From positions 67,501 through 131,500 of the forward strand of contig SAJS01000012.1 in NCBI GenBank assembly GCA_004017535.1: a stretch of DNA of 64,000 nucleotides, written 5' to 3'. Below are positions 17,592-26,018 of the stretch, in pieces. Origin of the DNA: Mesorhizobium sp. GTDB taxonomy: Bacteria; Pseudomonadota; Alphaproteobacteria; Rhizobiales; Rhizobiaceae. Position numbers and translations under genes: made by a program. Within the stretch, counting starts at the first letter, position 1. Every line of letters starts with the position of its first letter. The notes under the pieces were generated by a model. That model did not search any database, was not told the origin of the DNA, and saw only the letters and a program-made list of their open reading frames with translations.

Positions 17592-19807
17592 GTACTGAAT
17601 TTGTTATAATCGACGAAGACGCCTTAGGCGCTCTCGATGCGGCGCTGATAGAAGATTCATGGTTCTCCGATTTCAATATACCAAGAAACGCGAATGGTCT
17701 TCGACGGGTGCAGATCTCAAATTTCACCTATATTTTATCCGAGTATGCATCTCTTGAGTCAGGATTGCTTGTCATCAAAACAGGAAAGGAGGGAATATTC
17801 GCGAGAGTTTCAAAGCCAAGATCTGCGTTCGAGCGCATCATGCGTGTAGCCCTGAGGCAATTCGACAGGAACATCACACTGCCCGTTTCCTGGCAGCCCT
17901 ACCATGATGGCTCGCTGCTTTCTGTGTATGCTGAGCCGTCGAGCCGTAAAATGCCGCACAGAATTTACTTCGATCAGGCTCCATGCGGCACGCCCAATCT
18001 GTTCGCTTTCGGCGTGACTGATGCGCCCCAAGCGCTGGGCACAGTTCCAATTGATCTCGCCGGCTTCAAGGCTTCGATTGAAGGCCTCCTGGAGGCTCTA
18101 CTGGAAGAGGCACCGCAGTCAGAAGTTGTAGGCAACTTTGGCATCTTGCTGAGCGCGCCGTTGGGGGTTGACCTCGCCGGCAGTGGAACCCTGCAAGACT
18201 GGTACGAGCGCAAGCTCAGCGCCGAGCAGATTCGGTTTGTCGACCAACCACATGATCGGCCGATAAGATTGCGTGGAGCAGCCGGGACCGGCAAAACCCA
18301 GGCGATGGTAGTAAAATGCTTGAAGGATCTCTATGCCGACGCCGACGCGGGCGGCGACAAGACATTCGCATTCCTCACACATAGTGCCGCGCTGGCACAC
18401 GAAGTCGTGCGCGGTATGTTTTTTGCACTCGACCCCTCCGAGAGATGGACTGGCCTCAAGACGCCAGCGGGGCGGCCCAAGCTGTGGATTGGGACGCTGT
18501 ATGAACTCGCCCAGGAACAGCTCAACTATGAAAGAAAGGGCCTGAAGCCCTTGTCACTCGATGGGCGGGACGGGAGAGAATTGCAGCGCCTTTTGATCCA
18601 GGATGCCATTGAGGAGGTGAAGCGCAGCCCACGAATCGCGCTTGGCATTCTAAGAGACTCTCCCGCGATGGCATCACGCATCGAGAGTCAAGAAATGCGT
18701 CCCGCTCTCGTTGAAGAATTGATGAACGAATTCGCTTGCTCGCTCGATGCTGAGAATATTCGCAAAGGAACCCCTGCCTCGGAAAAGTACATCAACGGCA
18801 ACCGGGAGGCCTGGCAGATGTCACTCCCCTCGCCTGATGATCGCAAAGTCGTTTTAGAGATACATGAGTCATACCAAGGACGGCTTCGTAACGAGCGATT
18901 ACTGAGCATGGATCAGATGATTGCAGACTTTGGTAGGTATCTGACAACTCACGAGTGGAACCAGCTGCGCGACATCACTGGGTTCGATCTGATATTCGTA
19001 GATGAGTACCATTACTTTACAAGAGTAGAGGCGATGATATTGCAAAACCTTTTCGCTTCGAGGGCTGAACATGTCGGTCGGTGGCCGCTAATTATGGCGT
19101 ATGACCTTAAGCAAAGTACAAATGACGCTGCCCTAGGTGGCGGTCTGGATCGCTTCAGAAACCCGGGAGTCGGAGAGTCGGTTCCTGTCGACTTGAAGCA
19201 GGTATATCGTTCCACCCCGCAGATAGCGTCTTTTCTAAGCGATCTGGACGCGTCTTTCCCAGCCATCGACTTGGAGGGGGAATTCGTAACATATGGAGCG
19301 ACTTCCAGCACCACCGATGGGGACCGGCCCGTAGTCGCCGAATTCGACACAAACATACAGCTTATCGACGAGGCGCTGAATAAAGCGAGCAGCATTGCCC
19401 GCACGCTGGATGGCGGAGGTAGTCAGGTTGCTATTCTATGCATGAATGAGGAGCTGTTTGACACCTATCGAAATGCGGGCCGAACAAAAGAGAAAATGGT
19501 GGCAGTTACCTCTAGAGAGGATCTTAGGGAACTTCGTTATGCTAAGAGCCGGTGCGTATTCAGCATGCCCGAGTACGTAGCGGGACTTCAATTTGACACG
19601 GTCTTACTCATCCACGTCGATCAAGTTGACCTTTCGGGTGAGTATTTGAGCCAGGGCGCGCGACGGCGCTATGTCTCTCGCGCCTATCTAGGAGCGAGCA
19701 GAGCTGCGAGGCGCCTTTTCATAGCGTCTTCGGTCGAACGCGGTGGCTTCAGTCAAATCCTGCGGGGTCCAATCGCCAGTGGTAGCTTGCAAAAGGAATC
19801 TTTCTGA
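17588..19807 (+). CDS. Superfamily 1 (UvrD/Rep-like) helicase of a putative defence module
   Basis: A 739-residue protein with all main SF1 motifs: Q-motif LSAEQIRFV near 210, Walker A GAAGTGKT at 230-237, Walker B VDEYHYF with DEYH at 472-475, motif III-like LIMAYDLKQS near 501-510, motif IV QVYRSTPQI with Arg541, motif V SMPEYVAGLQFDTVLL near 659-673 and motif VI YLGASRAARRLFIA near 700-713. The first about 200 residues precede the motor domain and resemble no known domain. The family unwinds or translocates on DNA/RNA using ATP. It is coupled by ATGA to the preceding unknown gene and followed by a hairpin. Its placement between AbiV and CBASS genes suggests a defence role, but this pairing does not match a system I can name. 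Confidence 0.85.
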   Translation: MSTEFVIIDEDALGALDAALIEDSWFSDFNIPRNANGLRRVQISNFTYILSEYASLESGLLVIKTGKEGIFARVSKPRSAFERIMRVALRQFDRNITLPVSWQPYHDGSLLSVYAEPSSRKMPHRIYFDQAPCGTPNLFAFGVTDAPQALGTVPIDLAGFKASIEGLLEALLEEAPQSEVVGNFGILLSAPLGVDLAGSGTLQDWYERKLSAEQIRFVDQPHDRPIRLRGAAGTGKTQAMVVKCLKDLYADADAGGDKTFAFLTHSAALAHEVVRGMFFALDPSERWTGLKTPAGRPKLWIGTLYELAQEQLNYERKGLKPLSLDGRDGRELQRLLIQDAIEEVKRSPRIALGILRDSPAMASRIESQEMRPALVEELMNEFACSLDAENIRKGTPASEKYINGNREAWQMSLPSPDDRKVVLEIHESYQGRLRNERLLSMDQMIADFGRYLTTHEWNQLRDITGFDLIFVDEYHYFTRVEAMILQNLFASRAEHVGRWPLIMAYDLKQSTNDAALGGGLDRFRNPGVGESVPVDLKQVYRSTPQIASFLSDLDASFPAIDLEGEFVTYGATSSTTDGDRPVVAEFDTNIQLIDEALNKASSIARTLDGGGSQVAILCMNEELFDTYRNAGRTKEKMVAVTSREDLRELRYAKSRCVFSMPEYVAGLQFDTVLLIHVDQVDLSGEYLSQGARRRYVSRAYLGASRAARRLFIASSVERGGFSQILRGPIASGSLQKESF

Positions 19808-19808
19808 C

Positions 19809-19829
19809 GGCCCGTCATAGGACGGGGCC
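19809..19829 (+). terminator. Hairpin after the helicase
   Basis: GGCCCGTC and GACGGGGCC pair, with one extra base, around ATAG, directly after the helicase stop. No T-tract follows, so termination efficiency is uncertain. Confidence 0.45.
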
Positions 19830-20037
19830 TGCGGCATTGCTCCAGAATGTCCTACCCCAATAGCATCAGACGTACGCAGGCCATATGGTGCCGTCGCCTT
19901 GGACCGTAGGCGCATAGGGCATTTGCCAACCGATATCGCCAGACTTGCCAGAGCCAGCGCCGCCGCGATCGGTCCTCTCATCCGATCTTGTCATGTGCCA
20001 GCATGGCGGGCGGTCCGTGCTGTGCATTCTCAATCTT

Positions 20038-20271
20038 CTACCCCAATTTGCTGCTTCCCTGGCGCATCACCACGCAATCAGGATTGCGGTGCTTAGCAAT
20101 GGCAATTGCCTCCTCCAGATTTGCCGCTTCTACAAGCTCGGTGCGACCGAGCGAACCATTCTTGTTGGCTTTACGGAGTTCAGGTGACGGCTTTCCGCCC
20201 ATCCAGAAGTCCAGCCACTCTTGCGTTCGGCCGCGTTCGACGATCGAAATTTGATAGGTGTATTTTGCCAA
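20038..20271 (-). CDS. Small hypothetical protein (TTG start)
   Basis: A 77-residue protein of unknown function. The start is a TTG at 20271, supported by an AAAGGAA ribosome site eight bases upstream. The sequence is a compact alpha/beta mixture (TYQISIVERGR, then a helical EAANLEEAIAIAKHRNPDCVVM), resembling a small stand-alone domain. No operon partner is certain; the next gene on the same strand starts about 290 bases upstream. It could be a small cargo gene of the island. Confidence 0.5.
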   Translation of the reverse strand: MAKYTYQISIVERGRTQEWLDFWMGGKPSPELRKANKNGSLGRTELVEAANLEEAIAIAKHRNPDCVVMRQGSSKLG

Positions 20272-20327
20272 GTGAAAATTCCTTTCCGTTCAGCCATGCT
20301 ACAGGTCTAGCGGCGGGCGCGCTTCCG

Positions 20328-20558
20328 TTAGCCTCGCCCAATCGCAACTTGAGAGGTGGCTCCGCCTTCTCCTTCGATGAGAAATTCGTCGAGCGCACCC
20401 ATCAGCCATTCAGCGGCGAATTGATCCAGTGTCAGATAGACAGGCTCATCTTCTTCGCCCACCAACTCCAAGGTACCTTGCAACGGCTTGCGTGAGGTCA
20501 CGGAAACGTCGCCATCCTGATACTCAACAAATCTGGACATAACCTCTTCCAATTCCAT
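20328..20558 (-). CDS. Small acidic hypothetical protein
   Basis: A 76-residue acidic protein with VSVTSRKPLQGTLELVGEEDEPVYLTLDQFAAEWLMGALDEFL as its core (residues about 20-62), likely a small beta sheet followed by a helix. A second ATG at 20540 has a GGAAGAGG site just upstream and may be the real start. It lies in the same direction as the 77-residue gene downstream. Function unknown; no motif points to a toxin or antitoxin. Confidence 0.45.
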   Translation of the reverse strand: MELEEVMSRFVEYQDGDVSVTSRKPLQGTLELVGEEDEPVYLTLDQFAAEWLMGALDEFLIEGEGGATSQVAIGRG

Positions 20559-20749
20559 TTGCGCTGCGGACGCGCGTGGGCGACGCCGCGAGCAGGTTAA
20601 TGTTCAAAGAGTTTTGTTGGGCAGCTGCGCTGCTCGTTGTCTACGACGTGAGGGCTCCCCCATCGTCGGTTATCATCCGGCTTATTCCCTGGTGCCCGGC
20701 GCCGGTTCTCTCAAGGCCACCGGAAAAATGATTGATCGCTCAAAGGCCG

Positions 20750-21013
20750 TCAAGATATTTGTCGGCCGCCCCAGGTGATGTTTGACGTTTGCGTTCCCAC
20801 AGACCATCGCCGATAGCAGAAGAATGCTTCCTCAATAGTGGGTCTCACAATGTAGCGGTCTACCGACTCGAAACCCTGACTCAGTGGTCGATCAGGGCTC
20901 TCACAAACGGATTCTGACATCCCAGCCTTTATCGCGAGCGCGCGTAATTCAGCTGCCTCGACCCCCGCGGAACGCACATTGAGGCGGGAGATAAGCGCAG
21001 ATGAGCAATGCAC
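20750..21013 (-). CDS. Doubtful small hypothetical protein
   Basis: An 87-codon frame beginning with GTG. It has plausible composition but no clear ribosome site and no recognised feature. It sits between the ImmA-type gene and the smaller genes. Kept at low confidence. Confidence 0.25.
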   Translation of the reverse strand: MHCSSALISRLNVRSAGVEAAELRALAIKAGMSESVCESPDRPLSQGFESVDRYIVRPTIEEAFFCYRRWSVGTQTSNITWGGRQIS

Positions 21014-21099
21014 ATACCCATCGCGACAGCACTGACACTAGTTTTCCGCAGGGGGCGATCGTCCCGGCAACAGGTGCCGCAGGAAGGAGACCGACGAAA

Positions 21100-21858
21100 T
21101 CAAGCAACGGCTTCGTCCGATAGAGTCAGGACCACGAGAATCTCCTCATCTGGCAGGAGAAACGACTGCTCCGACACCTCGTGGCGATCCGCGCCCCTGA
21201 AATCGAACCAGGCTTCGGCTGGCATTTTGCGCGGAAAATTCTGCTCGGTCGCGCCCTGCAGCAGCATTTCGGCGGTGAAGGTCTGCGGATCCAGCATCTG
21301 CACCGGCATCCACCACGGGTGGATCATCCGCGCTCTTTCGAACCAGCGCCGCTGCATCGCCTTGTTGTAGCAGGCGATGACCATCGGGAATCTGTTCGAC
21401 AAGGTCATCTTAAGGAGCGTCGCGGTTAGGCTCGCGCAAAACTCGTCGGAGAGCTGCCGGGCGGCAACGAGTGTCGGCTTCTTGATTTTTTGAAGTCGCG
21501 GCGTGAGCAGATAGTCCGGCAGGATTAGATCAGAAGCAAATGAATCGGCCTGCCTCTCCGGATTGATCGCCGAACTCGCATAATTACCTATGTCGTGCTT
21601 GTCGCAAAACAGCACGCGGCCGCGATGGTGGTGCCAATGCCCAAGCTCGTGCGCGAGTGAAAAACGTCGGCGGCGTTCAGGGCTGCGGCTGTTGACGGAG
21701 ATCACCGCCTTTCGCTTCGAGCCAATGATGCGTGCCTCGCAGCCGTTGAGCGGCCGATAGTTGACGGCAGCTCCTTGTGTCCATGCGATGGCTTCAAGAT
21801 CGATGTCCTTGGGATCAGCGATGCCGAGCGATTGCAGCAAACTTTCTGCTGGCGTCAT
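21100..21858 (-). CDS. ImmA/IrrE-family metallopeptidase
   Basis: A 252-residue zinc peptidase. RFSLAHELGHWHHH (residues about 65-78) gives the HExxH site with His70, Glu71 and His74, and Glu101 in the stretch NPERQADSFASDLI is the likely third ligand, as in ImmA/IrrE proteases. Residues 120-252 form a helical substrate-recognition part. Members cleave repressors in response to damage or phage signals, and the related CapP protease controls some CBASS operons by cleaving the CapH repressor. Here it is the last gene of an ATGA-coupled operon with the acidic protein and a sigma-like protein, divergent from the CBASS genes. No XRE repressor is seen beside it, so its target is unknown. Confidence 0.88.
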   Translation of the reverse strand: MTPAESLLQSLGIADPKDIDLEAIAWTQGAAVNYRPLNGCEARIIGSKRKAVISVNSRSPERRRRFSLAHELGHWHHHRGRVLFCDKHDIGNYASSAINPERQADSFASDLILPDYLLTPRLQKIKKPTLVAARQLSDEFCASLTATLLKMTLSNRFPMVIACYNKAMQRRWFERARMIHPWWMPVQMLDPQTFTAEMLLQGATEQNFPRKMPAEAWFDFRGADRHEVSEQSFLLPDEEILVVLTLSDEAVA

Positions 21859-22286
21859 TCTTTCGGCGCCTCGGGATCCTCAGCCTCTAGCGCCTCGAGC
21901 TGCGCGAGATCATCCAGGGCGCCGTCTTCGTCGTCGGAAGAGAGATGTTTGCCTTTGCGCGCAGCCATCGTCATGCTCTGGCCGTCGCCGCCAGAACGCA
22001 TCCGATCGAATTTACTGCGTAGCGCCGCCCGATCCGGGAAACGGGTCGTCGTGGGCTTGCTGTGGAAGTCGGCCATCGCCTGTTTGGCCCGTTCCAGACG
22101 CAACCGCCCCGCCATCTTTTTGGCTTCCTGCGCCAAAGCTTCCATCTCGACAGCGACCTTCGTGGGATCCAGACCTAGCAGAGCCAGTTCCTCGTCGATT
22201 TCATCATCAGAGGCCGCGAGAATGGATTCATCGATCGCGTCGCTCAGGTCCCGAAGTTCATCGACCGATTTGCGCTTGCTGCTCAT
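21855..22286 (-). CDS. Acidic helical protein between sigma-like and peptidase genes
   Basis: A 143-residue protein of unknown function. The ATG at 22286 overlaps the preceding stop by ATGA; an in-frame ATG nine bases further up is also possible. The N-terminus has a helix rich in Asp/Glu (residues about 5-40, DLSDAIDESILAASDDEIDEELALLGLD), the middle is basic, and the end (about 110-143) is very acidic. The last codons overlap the ImmA-type start by ATGA. Such a strongly charged, probably disordered protein between a DNA-binding protein and a protease could be the cleavable anti-sigma or substrate of the protease; this is inference only. Confidence 0.65.
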   Translation of the reverse strand: MSSKRKSVDELRDLSDAIDESILAASDDEIDEELALLGLDPTKVAVEMEALAQEAKKMAGRLRLERAKQAMADFHSKPTTTRFPDRAALRSKFDRMRSGGDGQSMTMAARKGKHLSSDDEDGALDDLAQLEALEAEDPEAPKE

Positions 22287-22882
22287 AACGGCCATCCTTT
22301 CGGATATTTCTTGGCCACTGCGCGTCTGATCCGTTTCATAATGTAGTCGTACCCTGCCTGGGTGATGCCGAGCTCGTCGCGCAGCGACCTGCCCTTTTTG
22401 CCATCAACGATCGCCATGATCGTCAACTGCGCCTCGTCGTCCCCCTCAAGTAGCTTGTAGACTTCATCGACCACATCCGCGGCCTCCTTCTCGAGAAGTG
22501 TCTGTTCGGGATCGAGCTGGTCAGCGGCGATCTGCAGTTCGACGACGACACCGGAGCTGTCGGTTCTGCTGAGGGGAACCTGGCGGGACAGAGCCTTGCG
22601 TCGATGCGAGGCAATGCTCCGCATCGACTGCGCGAGGAAGGCAATAAACGACGCCTCGACCGGGCAGCGCCGTTCACCGACGATCACCTGGCAAAGGGCC
22701 TCCTGATAGAGCATCCCAGGACCAAAATCCGTGCCGTCGCGCCGTCTTTCCTCGATCAGGCGAAGCTTCTTGCGTTCGGCCGCCGAGAGCGAATCGAGCT
22801 TTCTCAGCACCTCTTCAGCGGCAAGGTGCCCGTTTTCCGGCTGACCAATGTCGCCGGCGAGAGGAGCGCTCGCTTCATTCAT
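22283..22882 (-). CDS. Sigma-70-like / HTH regulator
   Basis: A 199-residue DNA-binding protein. Residues about 57-100 (MLYQEALCQVIVGERRCP...AFLAQSMRSIASHRRK) resemble sigma region 2 and its DNA-binding helix, and 165-195 (GRSLRDELGITQAGYDYIMKRIRRAVAKK) resemble region 4 with an HTH. The length fits an ECF-type sigma factor, though the region-2 core is degenerate, so it might be a sigma-like transcription factor without polymerase activity. It is the first gene of a three-gene ATGA-coupled operon facing the CBASS operon across a 179-bp intergenic region holding an inverted repeat. It is a good candidate for the regulator of both sides. Confidence 0.7.
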   Translation of the reverse strand: MNEASAPLAGDIGQPENGHLAAEEVLRKLDSLSAAERKKLRLIEERRRDGTDFGPGMLYQEALCQVIVGERRCPVEASFIAFLAQSMRSIASHRRKALSRQVPLSRTDSSGVVVELQIAADQLDPEQTLLEKEAADVVDEVYKLLEGDDEAQLTIMAIVDGKKGRSLRDELGITQAGYDYIMKRIRRAVAKKYPKGWPL

Positions 22883-22918
22883 GGCCTGACTGCCATCCTA
22901 TGCCGACGTGCTACGCGA

Positions 22919-22964
22919 TTTCGGACAAAAAATTCGCCTCAATTGAAAAGAATTGAGTCCGAAA
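22919..22964. promoter_or_regulatory. Compound inverted repeat between sigma-like and CBASS operons
   Basis: TTTCGGAC (22919-22926) pairs with GTCCGAAA (22957-22964), and inside it CTCAATT (22938-22944) pairs with AATTGAG (22951-22957) around GAAAAG. The arrangement sits in the divergent promoter region and could be an operator or two nested sites for the sigma-like protein, or a hairpin in the leader of either transcript. Confidence 0.5.
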
Positions 22965-23061
22965 CGCGCCCCCTGCCCGGCATTCTCGAACAGATGCCCG
23001 GAAAGCCGACTCATTAGGCTCCGAGCCAGGCCGAGAATATTCGAAAAAGGCAGGAAAGACG

Positions 23062-24252
23062 ATGAATTACCTCGATCCGCAGCTTCAGGCACGCCAGACC
23101 CAGATTGTGGAGGTCCTCGAACTGGTCTGCCAGTCGCTAGAGCTCACCGACGCGCAGTTCGCCCTCGCCCGGCAGCGCTATGAAGGCGTGGGCGCCTGCC
23201 TTGCCGGCTCCGACGATCCAGTGCTGCGCGCCATTTCGATCTATCTCCAGGGCTCGACAGCGCTGCGCACCACAGTTCGCCCGGTCGGCATCAACGAGCA
23301 TGATGTCGACCTGGTGGCCCACGTGTCCAATGTCGACGTGGCGATCTCGCCAGCAGCACTCAAGAAGGCCATCGGCGATTGTTTGCGCGCCAATGGCAAC
23401 TACGCGCCCCTTCTTGAAGAGATGTCGCGGTGCTGGCGCCTCAGCTACGCCAACGAGTTCCACATGGACATTACCCCCTCGATCCCCAACCCTGACTGCC
23501 GGTCAGGTGGCGAGCTGGTTGCAGACAAGACGCTGAAGACTTGGAAGCCCTCGAATCCGAAGGGCTACAAGCGCCTGTTCGAGGAGCGCGCCAAGCTGGT
23601 CCCTGTCATCCGGCTACGTAAGCGCATTGCCAAGGACGGCGGCCACGCCAGCATCGAGCCCTATCCGGAGGCGGGAGGCTTCAAGGGCATCCTGCGGCGC
23701 ACCGTCCAGATCGCCAAGCGCCATCGCGATATCATGTTTGTCGATGAGCCCGATCTGGCGCCGCTGTCGGTGATCGTTACCACGCTCGCGGCACGCAGCT
23801 ACGAATGGTGCGTGCGCAATCATGAGTATGAGAACGAGTTGGAGCTTGTGCTCGATGTCATCGATCACATGCCCGACACGGTCGAGGCCATCCAAATCGA
23901 TGGGCGGACTCAGTGGTTCATCTGGAACGAGACCACCGCTGGCGAGAATTTCGCCGAAAAGTGGAACCGCCATCCGGAGCGGGCCGAGAGCTTCTATCGC
24001 TGGCATCGCGCGTTCCGCGCGGATCTGGCGCAACTGGTGGCCGTCAGCGGCCTCGATCGGCTCGGCGAAGCGCTCAAGGGGCTGTTCGGGTCGCGTCCGG
24101 CAACTGCGGCCATGGACTGGCTGACCAATCGCGTCACTGCGGCGCGCAGCGGCGGCAATCTGTACCTCGCCCCCAAGGTCGGCCTGAGCGTTGGCGCATT
24201 GCCGGCGTCGACCGCAGTACGGGCCAACACGTTCTACGGAAGCAATGGCTAA
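23062..24252 (+). CDS. CBASS CD-NTase (cGAS-like nucleotidyltransferase)
   Basis: A 396-residue nucleotidyltransferase of the cGAS/DncV-like group. The active site is visible: GS at 64-65 in QGSTALRTTV, the metal-binding pair Asp81/Asp83 in EHDVDLVAHV, and the third acid Asp136 in EFHMDITPSI. Residues 200-300 form the helical core. In CBASS it makes a cyclic oligonucleotide on phage sensing, which activates the effector. A good AGGAAAG site precedes the start. It is the first gene of the CD-NTase/E2/patatin operon. The nucleotide product cannot be told from the sequence. Confidence 0.92.
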   Translation: MNYLDPQLQARQTQIVEVLELVCQSLELTDAQFALARQRYEGVGACLAGSDDPVLRAISIYLQGSTALRTTVRPVGINEHDVDLVAHVSNVDVAISPAALKKAIGDCLRANGNYAPLLEEMSRCWRLSYANEFHMDITPSIPNPDCRSGGELVADKTLKTWKPSNPKGYKRLFEERAKLVPVIRLRKRIAKDGGHASIEPYPEAGGFKGILRRTVQIAKRHRDIMFVDEPDLAPLSVIVTTLAARSYEWCVRNHEYENELELVLDVIDHMPDTVEAIQIDGRTQWFIWNETTAGENFAEKWNRHPERAESFYRWHRAFRADLAQLVAVSGLDRLGEALKGLFGSRPATAAMDWLTNRVTAARSGGNLYLAPKVGLSVGALPASTAVRANTFYGSNG

Positions 24253-24255
24253 GTC

Positions 24256-24699
24256 ATGTTGATCGGACGACGTAAGCCTCTGACAGCGGCGCAGCAATTC
24301 ATCAATCTGCGCAGCAATCCTGTCAGCCAAGGAACTGGCCGGCTCCGCGGAGGGGTGATCACTTGGCGTTACAGCGCGTCGCCCTCGCCACTGAGCCGGG
24401 CTTACGGCATCCGGATCGACTTCAAGCAAGGAGGCGTGCCGGGGATTTTTGTCGAGGCCCCAGACCTGCACGTCCTTGCTGGCGAACGCCGCATCCCCCA
24501 CCTTTATCAACAGACGCCGCCGAGGCTCTGTCTCTATCTGCCTCGCATCTTTGAATGGCAGTCGTGGATGCGGCTCGACCTGACGATCGTGCCTTGGACC
24601 GCCCTGTGGCTCTTCTACTTCGAGGAGTGGCTCGTCTCCGACGACTGGAAGGGTGGCGGCATGCACCCCGGCGAAAACGACAATGAGGAGGCCGCATGA
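24256..24699 (+). CDS. E2-like protein of a short type II CBASS
   Basis: A 147-residue protein with the hallmarks of bacterial E2-like conjugating proteins of E2-only CBASS operons: the single cysteine Cys92 lies in RLCLYLP, followed by EWQSWMRLDLTIVPWTALWLFYFEEWL and WKGGGMHP. In the known short type II systems such an E2 acts on the CD-NTase to prime it, without E1 or a JAB-type peptidase; none of these two is encoded nearby. The gene starts three bases after the CD-NTase stop and overlaps the patatin gene by ATGA. The identity is based on motif memory, not on a database search. Confidence 0.8.
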   Translation: MLIGRRKPLTAAQQFINLRSNPVSQGTGRLRGGVITWRYSASPSPLSRAYGIRIDFKQGGVPGIFVEAPDLHVLAGERRIPHLYQQTPPRLCLYLPRIFEWQSWMRLDLTIVPWTALWLFYFEEWLVSDDWKGGGMHPGENDNEEAA

Positions 24700-25706
24700 G
24701 TGCGCCCTTGCCAGAACCCACAAGCGGAGATCGGTTCTACCGTATCTTGTCGCTCGATGGCGGGGGGATACGCGGCGTCTTTCCTGCCGCCTTCCTGGCT
24801 CGTCTGGAAGAGCATCTCGACCATCCGATCGGGCGATATTTCGATCTCATCGCCGGCACCTCGACCGGCGGCATCATCGCGATCGGGCTCGGCCTCGGTC
24901 TGTCGGCGCGCGACATCCTCAGGCTCTATATCGAGCAAGGTCCGGCAATCTTCGGCCAAGAACGCGGCCCGCTCGAAAATTGGATTCGCCAGAAACTGCG
25001 CGGCTTGGCGCACCTGGTTGTCACCAAGCATTCCTCTGCGCCCCTACAACGCGCCCTCGAAGACGTTCTGGGTCCTCGCAAGCTGGGCGAAAGTCGCACG
25101 CGACTTGTCATCCCCGCCTGGCATCCCGTCTTGGAGCGCGTTTACATTTACAAGACGGCACATGACCCCAGGCTCGAGACGGACTACAGACAGCCCGCCA
25201 TCGACGCCGCGATGGCCACGGCCGCCGCTCCAACGTTCTTGAAGCCGCATATGACGGAATCTGCGGTCGAGCTTGTCGATGGCGGCGTCTGGGCCAACAA
25301 TCCGATCGGTGTGGCCGCGATCGAGGCGACCGGGATGCTTGGCTGGCCGGGGGACAGACTCAAGATATTGTCGATCGGCACGATTTCCGAACCCGGAAAC
25401 CTTCCCATGCTAAGGGGTAAACTGCCGATGGCCGCTTCGGTTGCCCGCCTCTTCATGGCAGGTCAAGCGCATAGCGCGCTCGGCACCGCAAAGATTATCA
25501 CCGGCGATGTCCACGAGCGTAAAGCGATCTGGCGCATAGACCAGATCGCGCCGGAGGGGCGCTACACCCTGGACAATGCCTCTCGCATTTCCGAGATGCG
25601 TGACCGTGCTTTTGCCGAGGCGCGTGAACAGCTACCGGAACTCAGACGTCACTTCTTTAGTGGCCCGGCCGCTGAATTCGTGCCGTGCCACTCCCTGCCC
25701 ACCTGA
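24696..25706 (+). CDS. capV: Patatin-like phospholipase effector (CapV)
   Basis: A 336-residue patatin-domain lipase. DGGGIRG at 21-27 gives the oxyanion hole, GTSTG at 54-58 the nucleophile Ser56, and VDGG near 194-197 the catalytic Asp195. In CBASS, CapV is activated by the cyclic nucleotide made by the CD-NTase and degrades membrane phospholipids, killing the infected cell. It is coupled by ATGA to the E2-like gene. No signal peptide or membrane segment, consistent with a cytoplasmic effector acting on the inner membrane. Confidence 0.92.
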   Translation: MSAPLPEPTSGDRFYRILSLDGGGIRGVFPAAFLARLEEHLDHPIGRYFDLIAGTSTGGIIAIGLGLGLSARDILRLYIEQGPAIFGQERGPLENWIRQKLRGLAHLVVTKHSSAPLQRALEDVLGPRKLGESRTRLVIPAWHPVLERVYIYKTAHDPRLETDYRQPAIDAAMATAAAPTFLKPHMTESAVELVDGGVWANNPIGVAAIEATGMLGWPGDRLKILSIGTISEPGNLPMLRGKLPMAASVARLFMAGQAHSALGTAKIITGDVHERKAIWRIDQIAPEGRYTLDNASRISEMRDRAFAEAREQLPELRRHFFSGPAAEFVPCHSLPT

Positions 25707-26018
25707 AGCGTTTCAAGACTCTTCGCCGTTGCGGCAAAAATGAGGATAGCCTTCCCTGAACGCAAAAACCGTTCCGGTTAGACCGGGACGGTTGTTGAAG
25801 CATTCTCAGTCACGACATTGATGACCGGCTGCAGTTCTACCGCGTCGGACGTGAGGTGAATGCTGCTGCAATAAACAAGCAGCCTTGACAACGCTTCGCT
25901 CATAGAGCCGATCAAGCTGCTTTGAACCATGCTCCAATTAACTGCATGCGGACGAACGTCTATTACCAAATTGCAAAACGCCCCCTACTATGCCAATTTG
26001 GGGGCGGGGGATGGGCAA
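25707..26018 (+). other. Intergenic stretch after CBASS
   Basis: No gene that can be supported. A 63-codon minus-strand frame (25778-25969) ends inside the hairpin of 25767-25793, and might be a tiny gene with its own terminator, but there is no further evidence. The upstream part of the lipoprotein gene may be its promoter. Confidence 0.4.
25767..25793 (-). terminator. Hairpin repeat copy 1
   Basis: A 12-bp stem with one G-T pair and loop TAG. On the minus strand it is followed by TTTTTGCG and so looks like an intrinsic terminator. A related copy with base changes in the stem lies at 28219-28246, and both share the flank CGCAAAAACCG. Confidence 0.6.
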
